DNA of 64,000 nt from Marinitoga lauensis (GTDB lineage: Bacteria; Thermotogota; Thermotogae; Petrotogales; Petrotogaceae). The notes under the pieces were generated by a model. That model had not been told where the DNA came from, searched no databases, and worked only from the letters and a program-made list of their open reading frames with translations. Position 1 is the stretch's first letter. Every line of letters begins with the position of its first letter. The stretch is from contig NZ_QHLX01000004.1 in NCBI RefSeq assembly GCF_004135675.1, positions 1-64,000 on the forward strand, given 5' to 3'. Made by a program: the position numbers and the translations under genes. Below are positions 30,542 through 39,187 of this stretch, piece by piece.

Positions 30542-30611
30542 CTCAATTAATTCCACTCAGCACGAAAACAGAGTGGCATCAATCTTCCATGGAGAAGACC
30601 TTACATGCCAC
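30536..30611 (-). promoter_or_regulatory. Antiterminator and protector pairings of the met leader
   Basis: Minus-strand GGTCTTCTC (30592-30600) can pair over 9 bp, with one G-U, with GAGAAGGCC (30536-30544), which is the 5' arm region of the terminator. The same segment is otherwise held in a hairpin whose outer stem is GTGGCAT (30605-30611) with ATGCCAC (30573-30579) and whose inner stem pairs TCTTC with GAAGA. The outer 5' arm begins in the last base of a run of three Met codons. Confidence 0.65.
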
Positions 30612-30661
30612 ATCATCATATGTACTTTATATAATCTTTCTAAATTTTTAATTAATTTCAT
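30557..30661 (-). CDS. Met-rich leader peptide of the metQNI operon
   Basis: A 34-codon frame beginning at ATG 30661 behind GGGTGAT, ending in TGA at 30557-30559 just before the terminator. It begins MKLIKNLERLYKVHMMMWHV and contains three consecutive Met codons at positions 15-17, followed by Trp. No similarity to a functional protein is expected. Its position between promoter and terminator and the Met run suggest a translation-monitoring leader as in trp and his attenuators. That such a peptide is translated is inferred. Confidence 0.65.
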   Translation of the reverse strand: MKLIKNLERLYKVHMMMWHVRSSPWKIDATLFSC

Positions 30662-30688
30662 AATATCACCCACATATAATTTTTTTGT

Positions 30689-30717
30689 ATTTTAACATAT
30701 GTGTTTTTTTATGTCAA
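30689..30717 (-). promoter_or_regulatory. Promoter of the met leader/metQNI operon
   Basis: On the minus strand TTGACA (30712-30717) and TAAAAT (30689-30694) are separated by 17 bp, about 28 bases upstream of the leader-peptide start codon. Confidence 0.8.
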
Positions 30718-30755
30718 GTAAACAAAAGATTATTAGAGTAAATAAAATGTAAATT

Positions 30756-30783
30756 AAAAAGAGCTGAAAAGTCAGCTCTTTTT
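30756..30783. terminator. Bidirectional terminator after asnS
   Basis: AAAAAGAGCTGA (30756-30767) pairs with TCAGCTCTTTTT (30772-30783) around AAAG. It overlaps the asnS stop and separates asnS from the met promoter. Confidence 0.8.
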
Positions 30784-32079
30784 ATGGATATACTCTATAC
30801 AATGTTCTTGCAAACGGAATAGCTTCTCTAATATGTTTCAATCCACAAATCCATGCAACAGTTCTTTCTATTCCAAGTCCGAACCCACTATGTGGTACAG
30901 AACCAAATTTTCTTAAATCAAGATACCATTGATATTCTTCAACTGGTAAATTATTTTCCTTTAATCTCTCTACTAATACTTCCTCTTGCCAGATCCTTTC
31001 AGAAGCACCTATAATTTCTCCATATCCCTCTGGAGCTATCATATCATCACATAATACAACATCTGGATTTTCTGGATCTGGTTGCATATAAAATGCTTTA
31101 ACTGATTTTGGATATTTTTCTATAATTACTGGTTTATCAAAATCCTCTGCTATCATCGTCTCATCATCTGCACCTAAATCTTCACCCCATTTAATGTCTG
31201 AGCCTTTTTTGTTTAATAATTTAATAGCTTCTGTATATGTAATCCTTGGAATGGACCTTCTATTTTTTCCAATTTAGATATATCTCTTCCAAGAGCAACT
31301 AAATTCTCTGATGCATTTTCAAGCACTTTCTTAACCACATAAGAAACAAGATTTTCCTGTAATTGCATATTATCCTCATGGGTATAATATGCAACTTCTG
31401 CCTCATTCATCCAGAACTCTATTAAATGTCTTCTTGTTTTTGATTTTTCTGCTCTAAATGTTGGACCTAAATTATATACCTTTCCTAATGCCATAGCTGC
31501 TGCTTCAAGATATAATTGTCCTGTTTGAGCTAAATAAACCTTTCCATAATCAAAATAATCTATTTCAAATGTGTTTCCTGCACTTTCTCCTATTGAACCT
31601 GTAAATATAGGTGTGTCTATTAATACAAATCCATTATTGTTGTAAAATTCTCTGATGGCTTTAATAATTTCATGTCTAACCTTTAAAATATGGAATTGTC
31701 TTCTTGATCTTAGCCATAAGTGCCTATGTTCCATTAAAAAGTCTATACCATGTTCTTTTTTAGAAATTGGATAGTCTTCAATTGGATTATGTACAATTTC
31801 AACATCATCAATATGTAATTCAAAACCAGCAGGTGATCTTTGATCTTCTACAACTGTGCCTCTAACTATTAATGAGCTTTCCATTTTTAATTTTTTTACT
31901 TTTGCATATTTTTCTTCGCCTAATGTACTTTTTTCAACTACACCTTGAACAAAACCTGTTCCATCTCTTAATTGCAAAAATGCGATTTTACCGCTTGCTC
32001 TTTTATTCCATAACCAGCCTCTAAACTCTACCTTTTGCCCTATATATTTTTTCATATCTTTAATATATACCCATTCCAT
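30782..32079 (-). CDS. asnS: Asparaginyl-tRNA synthetase (one apparent frameshift)
   Basis: Class IIb synthetase, about 432 aa. N-terminal OB anticodon-binding domain ([20 protein letters not shown]), motif 2 [20 protein letters not shown], and motif 3 [21 protein letters not shown] shift near 31225 interrupts [16 protein letters not shown]. The MNEAEVAY stretch and lack of the AspRS GAD domain favour AsnRS over AspRS. TATAAT-like promoter lies near 32125 and GGGAGGAG precedes the start. Housekeeping. Confidence 0.9.
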
Positions 32080-32154
32080 ATTTCTCCTCCCAAAAATTCA
32101 AATTTTTATATATTATATCATATTATATGTTATAATCCGTAGAAATTTTTACAT

Positions 32155-32343
32155 TCAATTTTCTGTATCTTGCTTAAATAAAATATTTTTAATGTCTTCT
32201 TCTTTGATATAATATACATTTCCTACTTTATAGCTTTTTAGTTTTTTCTCTTTTATCCAACGTCGTATAGTTTCCGGATGTTTATTCAACATACTACCAG
32301 TTTCTTTTAAAGTAAAAAATTTTATACCTTCTAATTCAATCAT
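32155..32343 (-). CDS. Excisionase-like HTH protein (MerR/HTH_17 type)
   Basis: 62-aa protein: FFTLKETGSMLNKHPETIRRWIKEKKLKSYKVGNVYYIKEEDI is the classic helix-turn-helix and wing of Xis/HTH_17 proteins (shown here as its recognisable parts only: TLKETGSML, HPETIRRWI, KVGNVYYI). It binds DNA and may be the excisionase or a regulator of the element, possibly acting on the palindrome array 190 bases upstream. AGGAGGG precedes the ATG. The spacer 32344-32527 holds no gene. Confidence 0.75.
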   Translation of the reverse strand: MIELEGIKFFTLKETGSMLNKHPETIRRWIKEKKLKSYKVGNVYYIKEEDIKNILFKQDTEN

Positions 32344-32527
32344 AAAAACCCTCCTTTATATAATTTTGTATAGGCAACTCAATATTATTATATATTTTTA
32401 CACATAAAAAATCAAGGTTTATTTTCTTTCTTAACATAATCTTAATAAAAAGATTTACGGTATTTATAAACTGTATTTATGTATTTAGCAATAGCGAAAT
32501 ATGTATTATAAGCTAATTTCATGTGTT

Positions 32528-32653
32528 AAGGTGGTAATCCACGGTTACCACATGTGGTAATCCACAGTTACCACCTTTTATTAAGGTAGTAATTCTCAAT
32601 TACCACCTTTTAAACAAAAAACATGAAGGTGGTAATCCACGGTTACCACCTTC
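32528..32653. repeat. Array of four near-identical palindromes (GGTGGTAA...TTACCACC)
   Basis: Four units at 32530-32551, 32554-32575, 32585-32607 and 32625-32653. Each is GGTGGTAAT, a 5-6 base centre (mostly CCACGG), then TTACCACC; unit 4 extends to an 11-bp arm, GAAGGTGGTAA / TTACCACCTTC. Spacing is irregular. It sits directly after the packaging-ATPase gene and before the HTH gene. It could be a replication iteron set, an operator array, an integrase/excisionase arm region, or stacked terminator hairpins for the leftward operon. Confidence 0.85.
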
Positions 32654-32667
32654 AAAAAAACGTAACA

Positions 32668-33285
32668 TTATAAAACTTTATCATTTTTAGCAATTTCATA
32701 ATTACCTCTCCAGGTATCAATGACAATACATTCATATTTATTTAGTTGTTCCATAATCTTCTTATCAACACCGTATTTTCTTGCAGTTTCGAGCTCATTA
32801 AGTTCAAAGAATTTAAATAAAATAAGGATATGAGCTTGTTTAATAGCCGCTTTATTTATATCACTAAACTGCTGGGTAACAAAAATAATATCAATACCTC
32901 GTTTTCTTGCAGTTTTAACGAGTTTTTCTAATTCAATAGGATTCTTTTTGAGCGGATAAAACATATGAGCTTCGTCTATTAATAAAACTATATTTCCCTT
33001 ATTCCATACAGAACGAGAAAATCTATTTACAAAATTGAACAGCAAAGTATCGTCTATATATTCAGTCTCAATAATAAGTCTATCAAAAGAGGTTATAAGC
33101 TTATCAGTATTAATTTTATCAGCTATTTCATCGTTTAACTGTAATAACTTCATATTACCGAGTTTAAGGTGATCATGCGAATTATCCAGGACGAATAATT
33201 TCTTTTCTTCAGCTAATTCATTAGCTAATTTTCTTGCAAGATAACTTTTACCTGATCCTGATTTTCCAAGAATAGTATAAATCAT
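32668..33285 (-). CDS. A32/HerA-type viral DNA-packaging ATPase
   Basis: 205-aa P-loop ATPase: Walker [20 protein letters not shown] at the N-terminus, Walker [15 protein letters not shown] (~residue 105), and polar sensor [15 protein letters not shown] (~140). Size and motif order match the compact FtsK/HerA-superfamily packaging ATPases of tailless internal-membrane viruses (PRD1, STIV and P23-77 groups), and not terminase large subunits, since no nuclease domain follows. It would pump viral DNA into preformed capsids. Start overlaps the upstream gene by four bases. Other possible role: HerA-like conjugation ATPase, less likely at this size. Confidence 0.75.
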   Translation of the reverse strand: MIYTILGKSGSGKSYLARKLANELAEEKKLFVLDNSHDHLKLGNMKLLQLNDEIADKINTDKLITSFDRLIIETEYIDDTLLFNFVNRFSRSVWNKGNIVLLIDEAHMFYPLKKNPIELEKLVKTARKRGIDIIFVTQQFSDINKAAIKQAHILILFKFFELNELETARKYGVDKKIMEQLNKYECIVIDTWRGNYEIAKNDKVL

Positions 33286-34295
33286 TCTCCCACCTCTGGT
33301 AAATTTGGTAAAGCTGGGATAATAAACCCATTTCCTATAATACCGATTGCACCAAGGATAAGAACCATTTTAGGGCTCATTTTTTTAATAGAGAGTGTAT
33401 TAACAGCATCTTTAAATCCTAACATTTTCAAATAAGCCATAGTAGATTGCTTATATCTTTCGACGAAAGTAGGATCATTAATTTTACGTATATTAGCGAT
33501 TTGAGAGCCTACAAATTCAATACCCATTTCAATAGTCATATCATCGAACTGAAAATTATCGATAAAATCATTTTCGTTTATAGTTTCATCTGTTTCTGTA
33601 TCTTCCATAATTTCCTGAAAATCATTAACAACAACATCATTTATATTCTCCATATTATAACCCCTTCTAAATTGTGCAAATGGATCTATTTTTTCCTGGA
33701 CAACAGGTGCAGGCATAACCTTATTTTCAATAACTGGTGTAGAACTTCTTTGCATTAAAGCAATAACAAAACCGGCAAAAACAGCAATAGCAAGTGGTTT
33801 AACTATATCCAGGATATTGTCATTTTCTTTAGGTTGTTCTTTTTTTTCCTCTTTTTTTTCAATAACGGGTTCTGTATAATTTTCATACACAGTTGCCTTT
33901 GATTCTCTAACAGCCTGTCTTAAAATAACAGGCACAGAAGTTTTATTTACTTCCATATCCTCTATCACCTCAGTTTCATTTATATCTTCCTCAACGTATC
34001 TTTTACCTTTCAAAGTTTCTTTCAACCTATCAATTAAGTATTTTTTCTCTTCATAATACTTTGCAGCGATTTCCTGAGCTGCTTTAATTTTTTCCTCATA
34101 AGTTTGAGCTGATCTATCTATATTTTGAAAGAAAAAAGAAGGTAATTCTAAATCATCGGCATATTTTTCAAGTTGTTTCAAATGATGTTGTACTGAATTC
34201 TTATGCAAATCTAAAGCACTGGCAATTTGGCCAAAAGAAAGGTTATACCGTCTCATAAAATAAATACTAATAGCCTCTAACTCATAAAACTTCAA
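33282..34295 (-). CDS. HTH protein with two membrane segments, viral element
   Basis: 337 aa. Residues 10-50 form a helix-turn-helix ([20 protein letters not shown]), followed by a charged coiled linker ([20 protein letters not shown]). A membrane segment [19 protein letters not shown] lies at about 185, an acidic stretch ([12 protein letters not shown]) at ~255, and a hydrophobic C-terminal segment [21 protein letters not shown] do not recognise the family. The combination suggests a DNA-binding protein anchored in the virion or cell membrane next to the packaging ATPase. Confidence 0.6.
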   Translation of the reverse strand: MKFYELEAISIYFMRRYNLSFGQIASALDLHKNSVQHHLKQLEKYADDLELPSFFFQNIDRSAQTYEEKIKAAQEIAAKYYEEKKYLIDRLKETLKGKRYVEEDINETEVIEDMEVNKTSVPVILRQAVRESKATVYENYTEPVIEKKEEKKEQPKENDNILDIVKPLAIAVFAGFVIALMQRSSTPVIENKVMPAPVVQEKIDPFAQFRRGYNMENINDVVVNDFQEIMEDTETDETINENDFIDNFQFDDMTIEMGIEFVGSQIANIRKINDPTFVERYKQSTMAYLKMLGFKDAVNTLSIKKMSPKMVLILGAIGIIGNGFIIPALPNLPEVGE

Positions 34296-34301
34296 GAAAC
34301 T

Positions 34302-34775
34302 TCACCCCCTCAATATTTTAAAAATGATAAATCCTATTAAAAAAATTCCCAGTGATCCAATCAAAAGACTTGATCCTGCACTTTGGCCAACGAGTTTTAA
34401 TTCATCTGCATTTTTAGCGATAATATCAATTACACGTATTGTAATTACTTCAACTGCGAAAGTGCCAGCAAAAATAGTAACTAAAATGGCAAAAACCCAC
34501 TTAGCGGCTAACTTAACATCAGTGGGATTATCAAGTCTATATATTTCCCCTTTTTTCAAATCCAATTTTTTAGCGTTATTAGTGGGATCTAAATCCATTC
34601 TATACATTATTTTCAAACCATCGTCATAATCTTTTATATCCAGGATATTTAAAGATTTCATAATCCAACCTTTTTTTCTAAATTCAGAATCTAATTTAAA
34701 ATAAATATTATTATTAGCGGCATAAACATTAGCGACTGACTTAACAGGTAATATAACATCGAGAATTAATTCCAT
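34302..34775 (-). CDS. Membrane protein of the viral element
   Basis: 157 aa from ATG 34775, chosen because GCGAGGTG lies just upstream. Residues ~1-90 are soluble with several beta-strand-like segments; two membrane helices follow (KWVFAILVTIFAGTFAVEVI and LLIGSLGIFLIGFIIFKILR). Six bases separate it from the HTH-membrane gene. Candidate internal-membrane protein of the virion; no known family seen. Confidence 0.6.
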   Translation of the reverse strand: MELILDVILPVKSVANVYAANNNIYFKLDSEFRKKGWIMKSLNILDIKDYDDGLKIMYRMDLDPTNNAKKLDLKKGEIYRLDNPTDVKLAAKWVFAILVTIFAGTFAVEVITIRVIDIIAKNADELKLVGQSAGSSLLIGSLGIFLIGFIIFKILRG

Positions 34776-34826
34776 ATTTTCACCTCGCAATACTACATAT
34801 AGTATTAATAATATAACCACATACTA

Positions 34827-34856
34827 AATATACCATAAAAGTATACTTATTGTCAA
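34827..34856 (-). promoter_or_regulatory. Promoter with palindromic operators, viral element
   Basis: TTGACA (34851-34856) and TATATT (34827-34832) on the minus strand with an 18-bp spacer containing the perfect palindrome AAGTATACTT. A second inverted repeat AATACTA/TAGTATT lies downstream near 34793-34810. This should drive the three genes ending with the ATPase. Confidence 0.65.
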
Positions 34857-34873
34857 TGATAAACAAATGAATA

Positions 34874-35638
34874 TCATGTCAGTTTAACGTCATTTGATGA
34901 AAACTTTAGATAAATAGCCGTAGTATTCAAACTTGAATGACCTAACAATGACTGAATAACGTTTATAGGCACACCTTCATTAATTTTTGATATAGCAAAA
35001 GAATGTCTTAGCTTATGAACGCTAACGTCCTTTTCAATACCAGCCTTTTTAGCTGCGATTTTAATTTCTCTTTGAATAGATCTTTTACCAGGTAAAATAT
35101 CTTTAAAGTTTTCAAATAGATCTTTTAATTTCTTATCAATCTTCAAAACTCTTTCCTTATTACCTTTACCCAAAACACGTAATATATATGTATTTCTATT
35201 TATTTTTTCAAAATCCAGGTTATATAGCTCTGATAATCTCAACCCTGTTTTATATATAAACTCAAAGATATAGCAATAAGGTTCTCGAGAATTTTTAATA
35301 AGCTTTTTAATTTCTTTTTCAGTTAAAAAACGTGGTAAAGCGTTATAACGAGGGGGTTTTAAATGCTCCCAGAATTTCTTTTTAATTTTCCCATTATCGT
35401 ATAAATAATTTAAAAATGAGCGAACTATAGTAATTTTTCGAGCTATAGTATTTGGCTTTTGATTTTTAATTTTCTCCATGAATAAATTTAAACCCTGCAT
35501 TGAAGCAGGGTTTTTAACTTTAGAAAATTCATTTAAAACCTGGTTATAATTTTTCAAAGTAGTTGAATTTACATTTTTTATCAAAGATAATTCATTTAAA
35601 AAATTCTCTATTTCTTTTTTAATACGCATTACAATCAC
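34874..35638 (-). CDS. Tyrosine recombinase / integrase
   Basis: 254 aa XerC/D-like enzyme. N-terminal SAM-like core-binding domain (residues 1-90). Catalytic residues: Arg in YKTGLRLSELYNL, Lys in LGKGNKERVLKI, His-x-x-Arg in VHKLRHSFAISK, His in LLGHSSLNTTAIYL with the Tyr nucleophile. It should integrate or resolve the element. It lies inside the gene block, with no obvious tRNA or direct repeat at either boundary. Likely start MRIKKEIENF just after an upstream in-frame ATG. Confidence 0.85.
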   Translation of the reverse strand: MIVMRIKKEIENFLNELSLIKNVNSTTLKNYNQVLNEFSKVKNPASMQGLNLFMEKIKNQKPNTIARKITIVRSFLNYLYDNGKIKKKFWEHLKPPRYNALPRFLTEKEIKKLIKNSREPYCYIFEFIYKTGLRLSELYNLDFEKINRNTYILRVLGKGNKERVLKIDKKLKDLFENFKDILPGKRSIQREIKIAAKKAGIEKDVSVHKLRHSFAISKINEGVPINVIQSLLGHSSLNTTAIYLKFSSNDVKLT

Positions 35639-35671
35639 CTGTCATAAAATGTATATTTTGTGAAATTTGAA

Positions 35672-35929
35672 TTATTCATATAGATCGATTTTATCTGTAT
35701 CAGTTAGCCAGGTATCTGGTAAAATTGCTGGATCATAGGATAATGTCAATGCTTCTGGGTCATTATTTATTACTGTAATTTCGTGATTTGTGAATAATAT
35801 AGAAACGTTGTTATAATTTGGGTTTGTAATTCCACCTTTACCTTTTATTTCCTCTCTTGAATATTCTTTAACATCTTTTATATAAAACAAAATTTGTTTA
35901 TCTGATTTTTTAAACATTATTGCATTCAT
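35672..35929 (-). CDS. Small protein of the viral element
   Basis: 85 aa, acidic at its C-terminus (DTDKIDLYE), beta-rich (FYIKDVKEY, VSILFTNHEITVIN), no membrane segment. AGGAGGTG precedes its ATG. It follows the beta-helix gene by 16 bases and could be a fibre-associated or accessory virion protein. No family recognised. Confidence 0.55.
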   Translation of the reverse strand: MNAIMFKKSDKQILFYIKDVKEYSREEIKGKGGITNPNYNNVSILFTNHEITVINNDPEALTLSYDPAILPDTWLTDTDKIDLYE

Positions 35930-35945
35930 ACTATTTCACCTCCTG

Positions 35946-36718
35946 CTATAATAAATTGTTTATATTTTTCACATTTGCAGTAAGAGATGTTCCGAATGTT
36001 CCACTTGATAAGTTTGCAAACGCTCCATTACTCATTCGTATATGATATTGATTATTATCAAATACGTTATTGTTTAGTCTAAAAATTGAAGTATGTAAAT
36101 CAATTCCAAATGTATCATTAATTCCTGAATCAATAAAATTTTTAAATTGACAATTTGAGATATAACCCAGACCATAATATACAATCAACCCTTTTGAATT
36201 ATTATAATCAATACTTTTTCCATCAAATACTACGTTGTGGACATTAATCTTTGAATTATACCCATCAATGTATATACAATATCTATAACTCCCCATACCA
36301 TATGGTGAAATTTTAAAATTCTCAAAATCGAACGTTTTTGTATAAACATTTTTAAAAAATAAATAAAATTCATCTAAGTACGTATCATCTGCATTTGCTG
36401 TTTCCCTTGGATTAACAATCTTGTAATAAATTTATCAGGTATATCAATTATTTCTGAACCATTTATTGTATGTGTCCCTTTTTTTATAGTTACTATTAAA
36501 GAACTGAGATATTTTGGAAGAGCGTTAAATAATGCTGTAAATGTTTTATAAGGTTTATTATAACTACCGTCTGCTGTTGAATCATCACCATTTGTTGGAT
36601 CAATATATAAAGATAATTCATCTGTTTTTATTCTATTATTAATATCATCTATATCTGCTTTACTCGCAATATCTGCCATGTTTATAACAGGCAAATTTCC
36701 AAAAGGATTAAAACCCAT
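35946..36718 (-). CDS. Right-handed beta-helix protein, candidate spike/receptor-binding protein (one apparent frameshift)
   Basis: About 257 aa after correcting a shift near 36400. The N-terminus (MGFNPFGNLPVINMADIASK) looks like an attachment segment. Then YIDPTNGDDSTADGSYNKPY is the start pattern of pectate-lyase/phage tailspike beta-helices, followed by repeated strand turns such as INVHNVVFDGKSI, YISNCQFKNF and IFRLNNNVFDNNQYH. Probably binds cell-surface polysaccharide at virion vertices. Enzymatic residues cannot be assigned. Confidence 0.65.
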
Positions 36719-36730
36719 ATTCTCACCTCG

Positions 36731-37483
36731 CTAAATTATTTTTCCTAAAATATAACTTAATGCTGCAATAGATCCGAATTTTAAAAAAGTATTAGTTTTC
36801 TCTTTATTTTCATATTCTGAGTTTCTGTATAGATGATTTCTAAGCTCGTTTATTGCTTTAGTTGGTGTTGCAACCTGTATATTATACTTATAGTCATTAT
36901 TATCAAAAACTTCAGCCCTTTTATATTTGTAATAAATAAAACCGTCTTTTAATTCAATACCAAGCATTACATATGCATAAATAGGGAAGTAAATATCCTT
37001 TAAATAACTCAATATCCCCTTTAAAGAATTTGCATAAACATAAGCCTGGTAATCTGTAAGGATCTTTTCATTAATAACGCTTGTTGCATGAGCTCCAGTG
37101 ATGTTTTCCTTATCGCCAAAAAACATAACCATCAAATTTACATTTTCCACCTTTTCACCAAGTGCAATAGCAACAGCATTATAAAACCTGTGTATATCCT
37201 CACAATCACCTTTCATAGCATAAATAGTTGCTCTTGCTGTTTGCATTAAATCCTCATGTTTTTGAGATAATAATTTTGTTGTAAATTCATCATCTGAATA
37301 CCGCAAAAGATAGAATAAATAAGGAATATCGTTTAATGTTTTAATAGGTATATTATATTTTTTCAATTGTTCTAAAAATGCTTTTGTAGTTTCTATTTCA
37401 TTTAATCCTGTTTCTACATCTAACGGTTTAGTTTTTATAAACTTATCCTCTACAATTTCCTTTAAATCTTTAAGACTCCACAT
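36731..37483 (-). CDS. Transglutaminase-like cysteine-peptidase-fold protein with C-terminal membrane anchor
   Basis: 250 aa. MKGDCEDIHRFYNAVAIALG (Cys ~94) and ENITGAHATSVI (His ~130) match the Cys-His arrangement of transglutaminase-like domains used by viral and bacterial peptidoglycan-acting or structural proteins. A C-terminal hydrophobic tail (KFGSIAALSYILGKII) would anchor it in a membrane. It overlaps the transglycosylase gene by 22 bases. Likely a virion protein acting with the transglycosylase during entry; inferred. Confidence 0.65.
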   Translation of the reverse strand: MWSLKDLKEIVEDKFIKTKPLDVETGLNEIETTKAFLEQLKKYNIPIKTLNDIPYLFYLLRYSDDEFTTKLLSQKHEDLMQTARATIYAMKGDCEDIHRFYNAVAIALGEKVENVNLMVMFFGDKENITGAHATSVINEKILTDYQAYVYANSLKGILSYLKDIYFPIYAYVMLGIELKDGFIYYKYKRAEVFDNNDYKYNIQVATPTKAINELRNHLYRNSEYENKEKTNTFLKFGSIAALSYILGKII

Positions 37484-37940
37484 TGTACCAACTCCAATGC
37501 AATTAACTTGCCCTTTCTAAGATTAGAAATATAAATTAATGTTTCCTTATCCTGTTTATTTACACTATTTAATTCAAACCTGTTTTTTGCACTCATTAAT
37601 CCATAATGATATAAAATTGCAAGCCTTTCAAAATCACTTAAATACTGATAAAATTTCGTATTTTTATATTTTTCAAGTTTGGGTAAATCGATCTCTTCCA
37701 GCAAGTTTAAAAATTTGCATACTATTTCTGTTGAAGTTACTGGATCAAATATATTCAAATTCTCTGCTCTAACTCTTTTAATAGCCCATGGTGTCATTTG
37801 ATAAAGCCCAACCGCATTAGTGGCAGGGTTACGTGCGGCTGGGTTAAAACTACTTTCTGCAAAAGCTAAAGATAATATGTCAAGGGGGGATAGAGTTTTA
37901 CGCTGGCCATTATTTTTAAAAGTGTTCTTATTTCAAGCAT
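37462..37940 (-). CDS. Lytic transglycosylase, SLT type (one apparent frameshift)
   Basis: About 158 aa after correcting an A-run shift near 37915. The restored reading LAFAESSFNPAARNPATNAV followed by GLYQMTPWAI contains the catalytic Glu (ES.FNP) and GLYQ motif of Slt-fold enzymes, which cleave glycan strands without water. C-terminal helices complete the fold. Probably a virion-associated enzyme that opens the cell wall. ATG 37940. Confidence 0.75.
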
Positions 37941-37942
37941 TT

Positions 37943-38098
37943 TTAAATTCTCCCACTTTTATATTTTTTACTTGCTTTTTTTATTGCATTTTTCCAGGAT
38001 ATTGCACTATGTTTATATATTTTCTTTGCTTCTCTTACAATTTTCTTTAAAGCATTAGAACCTTTATTTGATTTTCTTTTTCTTCTCTTTTTAGCCAT
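37943..38098 (-). CDS. Small very basic protein
   Basis: 51 aa starting MAKKRRKRKSN with 20 Lys/Arg residues; the end reads SAISWKNAIKKASKKYKSGR. AGGAGGTTAAGAAA precedes ATG 38098. Short basic proteins of this kind condense DNA or line the capsid interior in small viruses. The stretch 38099-38227 upstream holds no gene that I trust. Confidence 0.65.
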   Translation of the reverse strand: MAKKRRKRKSNKGSNALKKIVREAKKIYKHSAISWKNAIKKASKKYKSGRI

Positions 38099-38227
38099 TT
38101 TCTTAACCTCCTGTTAAACTGTATTAGCCTTTTTAAGCGCTTTTTAAAAGTTTCTGTGATAAATTACATACCTAAAAAAATACACCATCCTTAAATCGTC
38201 ATATTTTAGAAGCTAAAAACTGCACTA

Positions 38228-38863
38228 TTACTGCGTTTCAAAATATTCAATATATACATTAATCGGTGAAGCATTTGCCAGTGGTTGAAAGGTTATTGCT
38301 CTTGCTACAAGCCTTACAAAAGTCGATCCTGCAATTTCTTTTGGATACTCTTTTATTGTTACCGTTCCACCAAATGCAACAGGTAAAGGTTCAAGAGTAA
38401 CAAAAATTTGCCAGTTTGTTAGATCACCGAATACCTGAAAACCTGAAATAGCAGGTATAACTCCATTTTTTTGATATGTTTTTGCTGTTGTTCCGTCTAA
38501 TTCTTCAAAGTCAAAATTATTACCACCTTGAACACCACCAGTAAAAAATTCAGGTAAATGTTTTATATTATCGTTTATAATCCTGTAATTAGTATTTGCA
38601 TCAACGTATATATTTTCTTTTAAAACTAATATTTCAAGTGGGGCTATATCTGCAGGACAAGAAATATAAAACTTTTCAAAATTTACCAGGTTAATACTTT
38701 CAATATCCTGTAAAGGTATTTCCTGGCTTAATGTACTATCAAATTTAATAGTTGCTTCTTTGGGTGTTTGTAAAACTACAATTCCAGTACCTTTTTCTCT
38801 GTATTCCTTGTCTATTAATTCTTTAGAAGTATCTATTACAATCTTTTTTATAACTTCTTTCAT
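38228..38863 (-). CDS. Candidate minor capsid/vertex protein
   Basis: 211 aa, no membrane segment, dominated by predicted beta strands (EATIKFDSTL, KFYISCPADIAPLEILVLK, NWQIFVTLEPLPVAFGGTVTIKEYP shown as blocks). A central Gly/Asn-rich loop (FTGGVQGGNNFDFEELDG) joins two halves. It starts right at the stop of the upstream gene. No known family; beta-sandwich structural role is inferred from composition and neighbours. Confidence 0.5.
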   Translation of the reverse strand: MKEVIKKIVIDTSKELIDKEYREKGTGIVVLQTPKEATIKFDSTLSQEIPLQDIESINLVNFEKFYISCPADIAPLEILVLKENIYVDANTNYRIINDNIKHLPEFFTGGVQGGNNFDFEELDGTTAKTYQKNGVIPAISGFQVFGDLTNWQIFVTLEPLPVAFGGTVTIKEYPKEIAGSTFVRLVARAITFQPLANASPINVYIEYFETQ

Positions 38864-39183
38864 TAAATCACCTCGATTATTTTTGCTACCTCCGTTAATA
38901 ATCCTGCTGCGTCATCTGCATGATCGATAATTGAATAAATCACATCTGCTAATACTTCAAATGCTTTTTTTGTAATGCCTCTTAATTCATCTGGTATCTT
39001 TTCTTCATGTTCATCATAGAATGTCAAAATCTCTTCCTTTACACTTTGAGCTATTTTTTCATCATTTTCATCAATCTTTTTTCTTATTCTCTCTAAAATA
39101 TCTACAAGCATTTGTTTTAATGCACTTTTTAAAAACGGTACAAGACTTATAATCATAGGTACAATAAATCTTAAATTAAACAT
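38863..39183 (-). CDS. Membrane-anchored helical protein, viral element
   Basis: 106 aa. N-terminal hydrophobic segment FIVPMIISLVPFLKSAL, then an amphipathic, highly charged helical region (ILERIRKKIDENDEKIAQSV) and an acidic C-terminus. Stop overlaps the next start. Unknown family; plausible virion membrane protein or holin partner. Confidence 0.5.
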   Translation of the reverse strand: MFNLRFIVPMIISLVPFLKSALKQMLVDILERIRKKIDENDEKIAQSVKEEILTFYDEHEEKIPDELRGITKKAFEVLADVIYSIIDHADDAAGLLTEVAKIIEVI

Positions 39184-39187
39184 TTTC

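Noticed and set aside
30104-30556. Longer MetQ N-terminus starting at 30556
   Set aside because: That extension reads through the terminator hairpin and lacks a ribosome binding site; GTG 30481 has AGGAGGTG and starts a proper lipoprotein signal.
30481-30717. SAM-I riboswitch or T-box upstream of metQNI
   Set aside because: No conserved SAM-I core pattern or T-box sequence is visible; the leader is well explained by a short coding frame plus terminator.
32528-32653. CRISPR array
   Set aside because: Repeats are palindromic, only four, with spacers of 2-21 bases that differ in length, and no cas genes are present.
38099-38227. Very short coding frame between the basic protein and the beta-rich protein
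   Set aside because: A 14-codon frame starts near 38190 but has no clear homology and ends early, so I leave it as spacer.
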